From assembly GCA_946539765.1 (NCBI GenBank), contig CAMNHO010000003.1, positions 110,809 to 174,808 of the forward strand: a DNA stretch of 64,000 nucleotides. Direction: 5' to 3'. The first letter of the stretch is position 1, and every line of letters starts with the position of its first letter. The DNA is from UBA4312 sp002394635. GTDB taxonomy: Bacteria > Bacillota_I > Bacilli_A > Erysipelotrichales > Erysipelotrichaceae. Positions 54,211 through 61,713 of the stretch are shown piece by piece. Below the pieces are notes generated by a model. The model saw only the letters and a program-made list of their open reading frames with translations. It was not told the origin of the DNA and searched no databases. Made by a program: the position numbers and the translations under genes.

Positions 54211-54801
54211 ATGGTACAATATTTTGAAAATGATGGATCGGTCAAGGATGAAGAATTCCCGTTAACCGTTACATGGCATGGCAAATCGTATCAACTTGTA
54301 TCCAATCATGGGGTGTTTTCTAAGGATCGTCTGGACACGGGAACCCGGGTATTGCTGGATAATGTGGCTCACTATGAAACGGCTCCTGAACGTCTTCTTG
54401 ATATGGGTTGTGGTATCGGTGTGGTCGGACGGATCTGTTCTGATCTATGGAATTGTGAGATCACTATGATCGACATCAACGAAAGAGCTTGTCAGCTTGC
54501 TGGCAAAAATATGGAAAACAGAAGAGCGACCATCCTTTGTCAGGATGGGATACAGAGCGGAATGTTTGACTGCATATTGTTTAATCCACCGATACGGACC
54601 GGCAAGAAAGTAATGTATCGGTTATTCGATGAATGTATGGAGCATTGTGACGGCCGGTTGTGGATCGTGATCCGGAAACAACATGGAGCACAAAGCGCTT
54701 TAAACTATTTTGAAAAAAAGGGATACCAGGTAAAAAGAACTGGTCGAGAAAAAGGGTTCTGGGTACTGAGGATCGAAAAAAACAGGGAGCATGGATCATA
54801 A
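54211..54801 (+). CDS. Class I methyltransferase, RsmC-like
   Basis: A 196-aa SAM-dependent methyltransferase of the small RsmC/YbxB type. Seen are FSKDRLDTGT, the SAM loop LLDMGCGIGVVG and NPPIRTGKK (NPP motif of N-methylating enzymes). Relatives methylate guanine in 16S rRNA. Start placement depends on an extended -10 just upstream. Confidence 0.88.
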   Translation: MVQYFENDGSVKDEEFPLTVTWHGKSYQLVSNHGVFSKDRLDTGTRVLLDNVAHYETAPERLLDMGCGIGVVGRICSDLWNCEITMIDINERACQLAGKNMENRRATILCQDGIQSGMFDCILFNPPIRTGKKVMYRLFDECMEHCDGRLWIVIRKQHGAQSALNYFEKKGYQVKRTGREKGFWVLRIEKNREHGS

Positions 54802-54843
54802 AGATCGATGCTTTTCTTATTGGTATGATGGATACACATTTGA

Positions 54844-54849
54844 TAGAAT
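54844..54849 (+). promoter_or_regulatory. -10 box for the HTH/TPR-like and ClC genes
   Basis: TAGAAT preceded by TGA (extended -10), with a normal leader containing GAGGG before the ATG at 54877. Confidence 0.55.
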
Positions 54850-54876
54850 AGTATCTAAGGAAGAGGGCTTGAAAAT

Positions 54877-56109
54877 ATGTTGTTAGGCATCAAGGATAAA
54901 GATAAGCGAAGAGTCGGATTGTTTATTGAATTTAAACGGAAACAATACGCTCACCAATATGACACGTATAAAATAGAAGATTTTATCAATGGAATATGCC
55001 CGCGTAAAGATTATAGCCGGTTAGCACGTGGAAAAAGAATGGAAGAAAACGCCATTTATGATGTATTTCTACAGAAGCTGGGATATGAATATAATTATGA
55101 TGATGCGGTATTGAGCACCATTACAGCCGATGAAAGAGATATTCTGAAGCTGCTGGAAGATGAGAATATGACGGCCTTTCATATGGCAGTCCGTGCTTTG
55201 ATCGGACGCCTGGAAAACTATAAGGAATATGCACTGGAATCCGTCTTATATGATGCGTTGCAGATGGTATTGGATCTGGAGCTGAACGAAAAAGAGTTTT
55301 ATGAACTGTTGATCCGTTTTCCGATGCTGGATGAGATAGCTCGAGAAATTTGCGGATACTTTATCTTGACCTACATTTACCGGTATGAATCCGAGGATGC
55401 CAATACAGACTGGTTAAAGAAAGCCGGGCTTCATTCTTTAACGGCTTTATGCAATCAGTTTCGTATACTAAATCTTAAGATCCGCTGGGAGGAATACTAT
55501 GATGCTACCATCTATTGTGAAAAGCTTTGGGAGCAGAGCCTGCGTTCACAGAATCGCTGGCTGATGTATCATATTCAGATTGCACGTCTGTTTATCGTAT
55601 TGAAGATCCAACCGTCTGATTTTGAGAAATATGCCAATGAAGTATTGGAAAATCCAGTATTGAGTGAAGGAAAAGAGGATCCATATACGTATGAATTCTA
55701 TCATGTGGTGGGATTACACTATTTTATTGAAAGAGATTATGAACAGGCCTGGCATTATTTTATCCGGGCTATGCATAATGAAAAATACTTCTTTCCGGAA
55801 ATTGTCTTCCTGCATCATATGATGACTGTATTAGAGGATAAAGAATTGCCGGAAGAGTTCAGGGAACAAAGAGATATTGGTAAGGAATACGAGGTTTATA
55901 AACCAATCTATCGGTATTTCATCCTCAAACAAAAAGGGGAAAATCTGCATACTTTGGAAAATTATCTCTGGAATCACTGTTGTCAGTCATTGGATGAATT
56001 CTATCCGAAATGGGTGATGCGCGATATTGTCCGCACTGAGCTGGCATGGATTTCATACCAGACAAAGGATAAAGGGCGTCTGGAGGCCTTTGACCGGAGG
56101 TATAACTGA
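54877..56109 (+). CDS. Unknown protein, possible HTH plus TPR-like regulator
   Basis: Not firmly recognised. The 410-aa protein has an N-terminal stretch (IEFKRKQYAHQ...IEDFINGICPRKDYSRLARGK) resembling the helix-turn-helix of Rgg/PlcR-like regulators, where GICSxxxxSRLExG is typical, followed by about 330 helical residues with regular aromatic spacing suggestive of TPR repeats (for example YFIERDYEQAWHYFIRAM). A cytoplasmic peptide-sensing regulator is a reasonable but unproven reading. The ClC gene follows 1 base after the stop. Confidence 0.6.
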   Translation: MLLGIKDKDKRRVGLFIEFKRKQYAHQYDTYKIEDFINGICPRKDYSRLARGKRMEENAIYDVFLQKLGYEYNYDDAVLSTITADERDILKLLEDENMTAFHMAVRALIGRLENYKEYALESVLYDALQMVLDLELNEKEFYELLIRFPMLDEIAREICGYFILTYIYRYESEDANTDWLKKAGLHSLTALCNQFRILNLKIRWEEYYDATIYCEKLWEQSLRSQNRWLMYHIQIARLFIVLKIQPSDFEKYANEVLENPVLSEGKEDPYTYEFYHVVGLHYFIERDYEQAWHYFIRAMHNEKYFFPEIVFLHHMMTVLEDKELPEEFREQRDIGKEYEVYKPIYRYFILKQKGENLHTLENYLWNHCCQSLDEFYPKWVMRDIVRTELAWISYQTKDKGRLEAFDRRYN

Positions 56110-56110
56110 T

Positions 56111-57673
56111 ATGAAGCGCTCACAGAGTGAACGATTGATCGCAACCCAATTGAACAATGCGCCGACCATTTTCGCAGAAGCCATCCTGATCGGTATACTG
56201 GCCGGTTTGATCTCTGTAGTTTATCGGTTTTTATTGACGTATGCCGAGAAAGCCTATTTTATGATTTCTTCATATGTCCACGACCACATGATCTATCTGG
56301 TTCTTTGGATCCCGATTTTATTGGTGGTGGGCTTTTTGATTTCACTTTTATTAAAATGGGAACCATATATATCTGGCTCCGGTATTCCGCAGGTGGAAGC
56401 CGAGGTACAGGGGCGGATCGATATGAAGTGGTGGCGTGTTCTGCTTGCCAAGATAGTTGGTGGAACCCTGGCTGTATTCGGAGGTTTATCCGTTGGACGG
56501 GAAGGCCCGAGCATTCAGCTGGGAGCCATGATCGGGAAAGGCATCGGCAAAAAGTTCCGTCAGACAGCCAATGACATTCATTATTTGATGACGTGTGGAG
56601 CCAGTGCCGGACTGGCCGCAGCTTTTAATGCGCCGCTGGCCGGTATTATGTTCGCCTTGGAAGAAGTTCATAAAAGCTTTAACACAAAGGCTGTCATGTC
56701 GGTTATGTGTGCCAGTGTCATAGCGGATTTTATCAGTCGGAATGTGTTTGGTCTGGCACCGGTTTTATCCTTTACGATTGAAGAGGTGCTTCCTTTACGT
56801 TATTATGGCTGGCTGGTCGTTCTGGGACTGGTGACGGGAGCTCTCGGTGTTCTTTACAACAAGCTGACCATGACAACGATAGCGGTGTATAAAAAAATTC
56901 CGCTGTTACAGCCTCATCAAAAAGTGATGATTCCTTTGTTGATCTCTTCTATTCTGGGGTTATACGCTCCTATATTGATGTGTGGAGGAGGCGCTGTTCT
57001 GACAAGGCTGGACCAGCCCGATCTGATGATCGGAGCATTGATCTTAATGTATCTGGGCAAACTGGCATTTTCCGCCTGTTCATTCGGCTCGGGAGCCCCT
57101 GGAGGTATCTTTTTTCCGTTATTGATCCTAGGCAGCCTGGTGGGTGCAATCGTTGGAAAAGCAGCAATTAGCTTGGGATTACCGGAAGTATACTATGTGA
57201 ACTTTATCATCTTTGCGATGGCGGGTTATTTTTCTGCTATTGTACGGGCTCCTATTACGGGCATTGTGCTTATAGCGGAAATGTCTGGTACTTTGCGCAT
57301 CCTGTTACCGATGGTATTGACGTGCTTTATTTCCTATTCCTTGGCAAACGGCTTACATAGTGAACCGATCTATGAAAGCTTGCTGCATAACCTTTTGGCT
57401 AAACAAAGAAAACAAACGCCGCTATCAGATATTCACAAATCGCTTGTATCGTATGTGATAGCTATGGATGCGATTGCAGCACATAAGAAGGTAGCAGATC
57501 TGATCCTGGATCAGTGTCTGATCGTTTCGGTCATTCGGGGAAATACGGAGTTTATCCCGAACGGGGAAACGGTGTTACATCCGGCCGACCAGGTCATTGT
57601 TTTGGTGAACAAAGACAATATCATTGAAACCAAAGAAATGTTACGTATGGTATTTACCAGCGATAATGAATAA
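56111..57673 (+). CDS. ClC-family chloride channel/antiporter with TrkA-C domain
   Basis: The 520-aa membrane protein has the ClC selectivity motifs GSGIPQVE, GREGPS (with the gating Glu) and GGIFFPLL, about 18 membrane helices, and a C-terminal TrkA-C (RCK_C) domain (VSVIRGNTEFIPNGET then QVIVLVNK). The gating Glu suggests a Cl-/H+ antiporter; the GREGPS and GSGIP residues speak against the fluoride-exporting branch. ATG 56111 follows GGAGG. It shares the transcript of the preceding gene. Confidence 0.92.
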   Translation: MKRSQSERLIATQLNNAPTIFAEAILIGILAGLISVVYRFLLTYAEKAYFMISSYVHDHMIYLVLWIPILLVVGFLISLLLKWEPYISGSGIPQVEAEVQGRIDMKWWRVLLAKIVGGTLAVFGGLSVGREGPSIQLGAMIGKGIGKKFRQTANDIHYLMTCGASAGLAAAFNAPLAGIMFALEEVHKSFNTKAVMSVMCASVIADFISRNVFGLAPVLSFTIEEVLPLRYYGWLVVLGLVTGALGVLYNKLTMTTIAVYKKIPLLQPHQKVMIPLLISSILGLYAPILMCGGGAVLTRLDQPDLMIGALILMYLGKLAFSACSFGSGAPGGIFFPLLILGSLVGAIVGKAAISLGLPEVYYVNFIIFAMAGYFSAIVRAPITGIVLIAEMSGTLRILLPMVLTCFISYSLANGLHSEPIYESLLHNLLAKQRKQTPLSDIHKSLVSYVIAMDAIAAHKKVADLILDQCLIVSVIRGNTEFIPNGETVLHPADQVIVLVNKDNIIETKEMLRMVFTSDNE

Positions 57674-57678
57674 AAACA

Positions 57679-57706
57679 TTGATTTTAATGCAGAACGTGG
57701 TATATT
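57679..57706 (+). promoter_or_regulatory. Promoter of the manganese-riboswitch unit
   Basis: TTGATT, 16 bases, TATATT with an extended TGG before the -10. The start would be near 57713, just before the aptamer. Confidence 0.7.
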
Positions 57707-57714
57707 ATTCTCAA

Positions 57715-57847
57715 TCCGAAAAAGGGAGTAGCCAAACGGTTGATAAACCGGTGCTGAAATCGTCATTACGGTAAATATTACCCGTATCAGAGAAATGGCA
57801 AGACTTTTTCAAGGGATCTTTTTTGATTCTTTGGGAAAGTCTTTTTT
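57715..57847 (+). ncRNA. yybP-ykoY manganese riboswitch with intrinsic terminator
   Basis: P1 pairs GAAAAAG (57718-57724) with CTTTTTC (57804-57810). Next to it is the conserved GGGAGTAG, then hairpin CGGTT-GATA-AACCG, the conserved CGTCA, hairpin TACGGTAA / TTACCCGTA, and the conserved GGCAAGAC. This set is the yybP-ykoY class, which binds Mn2+. A 19-bp terminator helix (57800-57818 with 57825-57843) followed by T uses the 3' strand of P1, so ligand binding should stop terminator formation: an ON switch. Confidence 0.9.
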
Positions 57848-57873
57848 CTTTATCGGTGGAAGGAGGTGGTGAT

Positions 57874-58050
57874 ATGATCCTGATGACATTGATCGCACTG
57901 TATATGATGGGACTTGTCTTTAAAGTATCAAAAGGATTCTTCAGTTGGATGATCTCGATGTTCCTGTTTTTTGCGATGTTGAAAATGGTCGGTATGCTGG
58001 CACTTATATTGCTGCCGATGGGACTGATCTTAGCTGTGATGAATCGGTAG
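57874..58050 (+). CDS. 58-aa methionine-rich small membrane protein under Mn control
   Basis: The only gene between the riboswitch and the next terminator. The 58-aa product is almost wholly hydrophobic with two membrane segments (about 2-16 and 25-56) around KVSKG, and has 11 Met, one per five residues. A very strong GAAGGAGGTGG lies before ATG 57874. Known targets of this switch are Mn exporters (MntP, TerC/YceF-like, P-type ATPase); this protein is none of them. It may assist metal export or protect the membrane. It could also belong to the common small membrane proteins ending in a LPLGLIL-like helix. Confidence 0.8.
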   Translation: MILMTLIALYMMGLVFKVSKGFFSWMISMFLFFAMLKMVGMLALILLPMGLILAVMNR

Positions 58051-58073
58051 AAAGCCTTGTCAAAGGCTTTTTA
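58051..58073 (+). terminator. Terminator of the small membrane protein gene
   Basis: AAAGCCTT / AAGGCTTT with a 4-base loop followed by TT(A). It isolates the riboswitch unit. Confidence 0.8.
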
Positions 58074-58115
58074 TCGTGTTTCAATAAAAGGTAAAGATAA
58101 TAACGGAGGATATAT

Positions 58116-59156
58116 ATGAGCATAATAACGTTGATTGGTGCCGGGCAGATGGCCTCAGCCTTGACTTTTCCTGCTTTTGAAAACGGGCATGAGATCCGTC
58201 TGGTGGGCAGCCCGCTGGATGATGAAATTATTGAAAGATTACGAAAAGATAATTATCATGTCAACTTACGAAGAACGTTACATGAAGGGATCCACTATTA
58301 TAACTGTGCCGATGTAAAAGAAGCGTTGGATCAAACAGATCTGGTTGTCTGTGGAGTATCTAGTTTTGGCGTAGATTGGTTTGCGGACAAAATTCTGCCG
58401 ATCCTGGACGAAAGAGTTCCTGTTATTTCCGTTACAAAGGGTATGTTGGATCATGAAGATGGAACCATGCAGACGTATCCGGAATATTGGCAGACAAAGC
58501 TGCCGAAAAACAGTGCTTTGAAACTGTATGCGATCGGAGGACCTTGCACGGCGCGGGATCTTTCGGATCACGATCCGAGCTTTGTGGGATATTGCGGACC
58601 AGATATGGAAACTCTGCGCTGGATCCGCAGCTTGTTTGAAACAGATTATTATGTGATTTCCCTGACAAAGGATGTAGTCGGCCTGGAGTGCGCTGTGGCC
58701 TTAAAAAACGGCTATGCGTTAGGGACAGCTTTGGCAATTGGCATGGCCGAAAAAGCCGGAGATGATGGTATTGACCACAATAACTCACAGGCGGCATTAT
58801 TCCAGGAAAGCGTAAAGGAAATGCTGGAATTGTTGCGTATTGTCGGCGGCGGTATCGAGAATATCATGTATGCGGCTGGAGATCTGCAGGTCACCGTAGC
58901 AGCCGGGCGAAGCCGGACTGTGGGATTGTTACTGGGCAAAGGGTATTCTATCGATGAGGTCATGGAGCAGTTAAAAGGTCAAACGCTGGAAGCTGTTGTC
59001 ATAGCGACACGTACCGCACGGGCTGTCAAAGCTTTGGCGGCACGTGGAAAAGTAAAAGAAGAGGATTTTCCTTTGTTAATGCATGTGAACGAACTATTGA
59101 ACGAAGGCAAATCGTTGAATATACCTTGGAAACAATTTCAGAAAGAACAAGAATAA
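58116..59156 (+). CDS. GpsA-like NAD-dependent glycerol-3-phosphate dehydrogenase, divergent
   Basis: The 346-aa protein has the Rossmann loop IGAGQMASAL, ISVTKGM, the catalytic Lys in VALKNGYALG, and a C-terminal AGDLQVTV...GRSRTVGLLLGKG region as in GpsA. Differences from housekeeping GpsA: GPCTARDL in place of GPSFAxE, and AAGRSRT in place of CxSxxSRN. It may reduce dihydroxyacetone phosphate for lipids or act on a related polyol phosphate. GGAGG is upstream and a terminator follows. Confidence 0.85.
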   Translation: MSIITLIGAGQMASALTFPAFENGHEIRLVGSPLDDEIIERLRKDNYHVNLRRTLHEGIHYYNCADVKEALDQTDLVVCGVSSFGVDWFADKILPILDERVPVISVTKGMLDHEDGTMQTYPEYWQTKLPKNSALKLYAIGGPCTARDLSDHDPSFVGYCGPDMETLRWIRSLFETDYYVISLTKDVVGLECAVALKNGYALGTALAIGMAEKAGDDGIDHNNSQAALFQESVKEMLELLRIVGGGIENIMYAAGDLQVTVAAGRSRTVGLLLGKGYSIDEVMEQLKGQTLEAVVIATRTARAVKALAARGKVKEEDFPLLMHVNELLNEGKSLNIPWKQFQKEQE

Positions 59157-59167
59157 ACATGAAGGAA

Positions 59168-59197
59168 AACAGGTTTCTTAGAAAGGAACCTGTTTTT
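59168..59197 (+). terminator. Terminator of the GpsA-like gene
   Basis: AACAGGTT / AACCTGTT hairpin with an 11-base loop region that pairs partly, followed by TTTTT. Confidence 0.85.
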
Positions 59198-59274
59198 TGA
59201 TAATCTTAATATTTTTACAAAATCAAAAAAAATGAATGAATATAGATAATCATATTGAATAATTTTATATTAAA

Positions 59275-59302
59275 TTGACAGTATTTCATAACGTTGTATA
59301 AT
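59275..59302 (+). promoter_or_regulatory. Consensus promoter, putative leaderless start of the SorC gene
   Basis: TTGACA, 16 bases, TATAAT, both perfect, then six bases to the ATG at 59309. There is no Shine-Dalgarno, and the transcript start should coincide with the start codon. Confidence 0.75.
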
Positions 59303-59308
59303 TGTGCT

Positions 59309-60274
59309 ATGAAGAAAATAGTCGATGATGTGCGTTTAATGGCGCAAATCAGTGATATGTACTATAACCAGGATATTGATCAGAAGATGATTGCGAAACA
59401 ATTAGGCTTGTCCAGACCGACGATATCGCGCCTGATTACCAACGCAAAAGAGAAAGGAATTGTAAAAATTGAGATCCGGCATCTTGGAAACACGCAGTAC
59501 GTAGATCTTGAAAGAAAGATAGAAAAGTATTATGGACTGGAAGATGTAATTCTGGCTCCTTCGTTTGATGCGATCGACCAACAAAGAGCTTCTATTGGCC
59601 AGATTGCCGCACAATATTTGAATCAGATCATCAAAGATGGTGATGTGATAGGTATTTCCATGGGGCATACGCTTAACGAGATGGTCAATCATGCACAGTA
59701 CAAAGAGGTAAAAGATGTATTGTTTATTCCTTTATTGGGAGGATTGGGATTGGTACGTACCGAACTGCATTCAAATTCCCTGGTGGAGCGAATGGCACAA
59801 CTATACCATGGCTCGTTTATGTTGATGCATGCACCGGCCCGCGTGTCCACGGCTGGGATCTGCCGTCAGCTGATGCATGAAAAAGGAGTTGTGGAGACGA
59901 TCCGGAAATGTGATGAGCTGGATATTGCAATCGTAGGTATCGGATATCCGGATGAAACAAGTTCTATGATGTCAACGGGATTTTATGATAAAGAAGATAT
60001 TCAAAGAAATAAGGAGAAGAAAGTAGCCGGGGATATCGCCATGCAAATGTATGATATAAACGGAGACACAAAGGCGTATAAAGCGGATAATACCGTTGTG
60101 GGACTGGATATAAAGAAACTACGTAAAGTACCATACTCTGTAGGTGTCGCTGGTGGTTTAAGCAAGCTGTCAGCCATACAGGGCGCTATTGCGGGCAAGT
60201 ATATCAATGTTTTGATTACTGATGTCGAGTGTGGAAAACAACTGATTGCACTCAAAGAAAAAGGAGAACAGTAA
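59309..60274 (+). CDS. SorC/DeoR-type sugar-binding transcriptional regulator
   Basis: The 321-aa protein has an N-terminal HTH (MIAKQLGLSRPTISRLI) and a SorC sugar-phosphate-binding domain (DVIGISMGHTL, FIPLLGGLG, SVGVAGGLSKLSAIQGAI, LITD). Members respond to phosphorylated sugars or polyols. The ATG at 59309 follows the promoter directly. The HAD phosphatase gene starts right after the stop. Confidence 0.92.
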   Translation: MKKIVDDVRLMAQISDMYYNQDIDQKMIAKQLGLSRPTISRLITNAKEKGIVKIEIRHLGNTQYVDLERKIEKYYGLEDVILAPSFDAIDQQRASIGQIAAQYLNQIIKDGDVIGISMGHTLNEMVNHAQYKEVKDVLFIPLLGGLGLVRTELHSNSLVERMAQLYHGSFMLMHAPARVSTAGICRQLMHEKGVVETIRKCDELDIAIVGIGYPDETSSMMSTGFYDKEDIQRNKEKKVAGDIAMQMYDINGDTKAYKADNTVVGLDIKKLRKVPYSVGVAGGLSKLSAIQGAIAGKYINVLITDVECGKQLIALKEKGEQ

Positions 60275-61081
60275 ATGGAAACAAACCTGATGAAAATCAA
60301 AGAAAGAATGAAGACGATCCGGGCTTTTATTTTGGATATGGATGGAACGATTTATCTTGGAAATGATCTGTTCCCTTATACACATACATTTTTGGATAAG
60401 ATAAAGGAAACAGGAAGAGAGTATTACTTCTTTACGAATAACTCATCCAAAGACCTACAGGCTTATATCGAAAAACTGGATAAGATGGGGATTCATGTCA
60501 CTCGTCAGCAGATGATGGTTTCGACCGATGTGATCCTGGAATATCTGGAACGTCATCATAAAGGACAAAGTGCATATGTGGTTGGGACCCCGGCTTTATT
60601 GCGAGCGTTTGAAAATGCCGGATGGGAACTGGATGACAAAGATCCGGATATCGTGATCCTGGGTTTTGATACCACATTAACGTATGAAAAGCTGTCTAAA
60701 GCGTGTACCTTCATCCGTCATGGAAAAACATATTACGGGATCAATCCGGATCTAAACTGTCCGGTTGAAGGTGGCGAGTTTATTCCTGACTGTGGCAGCA
60801 TAGCACGTCTGATCGAGTCCAGCACCGGAAAATTTCCGGAATTTTTCGGCAAACCGAGCCACCGTACTTTAGAGTATATTATCCGGGCCACCGGATACCG
60901 CCCGGATCAAATTGCGATTATTGGTGATCGAATGTATACAGATATCGCAGTGGCTGATGGCAGCGACGTTGTCAGCATTCTGGTACTAAGCGGTGAAACA
61001 AAAAAAGAAGAGGTGCCGGATAATCCGGTTCAGCCGGATATTATGATCGATCATATCGGCATGCTGGCAGAATTATTATAA
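60275..61081 (+). CDS. NagD-like HAD-IIA phosphatase
   Basis: The 268-aa protein has motif I LDMDGTIYLGN, motif II FTNNSSK, the C2 cap typical of HAD-IIA and GDRMYTDI. Relatives hydrolyse nucleotide or sugar phosphates. It begins immediately after the SorC stop with AAAGGAG, so it is under that regulator's promoter; a sugar-phosphate substrate linked to the SorC ligand is plausible. Confidence 0.92.
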   Translation: METNLMKIKERMKTIRAFILDMDGTIYLGNDLFPYTHTFLDKIKETGREYYFFTNNSSKDLQAYIEKLDKMGIHVTRQQMMVSTDVILEYLERHHKGQSAYVVGTPALLRAFENAGWELDDKDPDIVILGFDTTLTYEKLSKACTFIRHGKTYYGINPDLNCPVEGGEFIPDCGSIARLIESSTGKFPEFFGKPSHRTLEYIIRATGYRPDQIAIIGDRMYTDIAVADGSDVVSILVLSGETKKEEVPDNPVQPDIMIDHIGMLAELL

Positions 61082-61100
61082 AAAAAGGCCTTATGGCCTA
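61081..61100 (-). terminator. Terminator of the 170-aa membrane protein gene
   Basis: On the minus strand GGCC / GGCC with an ATAA loop followed by seven T; short but well placed. Confidence 0.65.
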
Positions 61101-61610
61101 AAAGTTCTTCATTAATTTGGTGATACGTTCCTCGTTGGTAAAACAGCGGGGAATTTTTAATTCCCGAGTTGTATAGGTCCGAGTTGAATTTGGTGTTTCG
61201 TCGGTAACGGAAATATCACCGGTGCAAACGATAAAACGCCGGGTGATTTCCATTTTGTTTAAACGGCGGACATGATACGTCAAGGTATGCTCCACCGGAC
61301 GGCGTAAGGAAACTAGTTTACGGTGCGTCGTGCGGTAGTAGATTTTCTTCTTATCGATCCACTGCTGCTGCTGACGGGCAATCCGACGACAGTCGAAATA
61401 CATAAAGCCTCCGATCGGAACACCGATAACCAGGCAGATCATGCACAACGTAGCCATGCTGCCGACCAGTCCGGCAGGCGGATTCCAACCAAACAGCTGC
61501 GGGTAATATGCCAGCTGTAGAAATAAAAAGGCAAAGCCAAGAGACCAGTACATCAGAGCCCACCATATATGTCCGTAGTGATTGCGAAATATCTTTTTAT
61601 TATAATGCAT
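61098..61610 (-). CDS. Unknown membrane protein with two transmembrane helices
   Basis: Not recognised. The 170-aa protein has two membrane segments (about 14-36 and 47-70) and a basic, beta-rich cytoplasmic C-terminus (RRPVEHTLTYHVRRLNK...RFIVCTGDISV) that may be a PH-like domain. AGGA precedes the start and an extended -10 (TGTTAAAAT) lies upstream. It is monocistronic. Confidence 0.72.
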   Translation of the reverse strand: MHYNKKIFRNHYGHIWWALMYWSLGFAFLFLQLAYYPQLFGWNPPAGLVGSMATLCMICLVIGVPIGGFMYFDCRRIARQQQQWIDKKKIYYRTTHRKLVSLRRPVEHTLTYHVRRLNKMEITRRFIVCTGDISVTDETPNSTRTYTTRELKIPRCFTNEERITKLMKNF

Positions 61611-61669
61611 AATTCAAATCCTGCTTTCTGTACTGATTTTAACATGGTTGGTGCATTTTGGGTACTCAT

Positions 61670-61696
61670 AAAAAAAAGGAGAGCGCAATGCTCTCC
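61670..61696 (-). terminator. Terminator of the PRD regulator gene
   Basis: On the minus strand GGAGAGC / GCTCTCC with a 5-base loop followed by eight T. Confidence 0.92.
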
Positions 61697-61713
61697 CTGT
61701 AAGAGAGGTGGAG

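Noticed and set aside
57715..57812. Fluoride riboswitch, considered because a ClC gene is adjacent
   Set aside because: The conserved elements GGGAGTAG, CGTCA and GGCAAGAC fit yybP-ykoY, and the element follows the ClC gene rather than preceding it.
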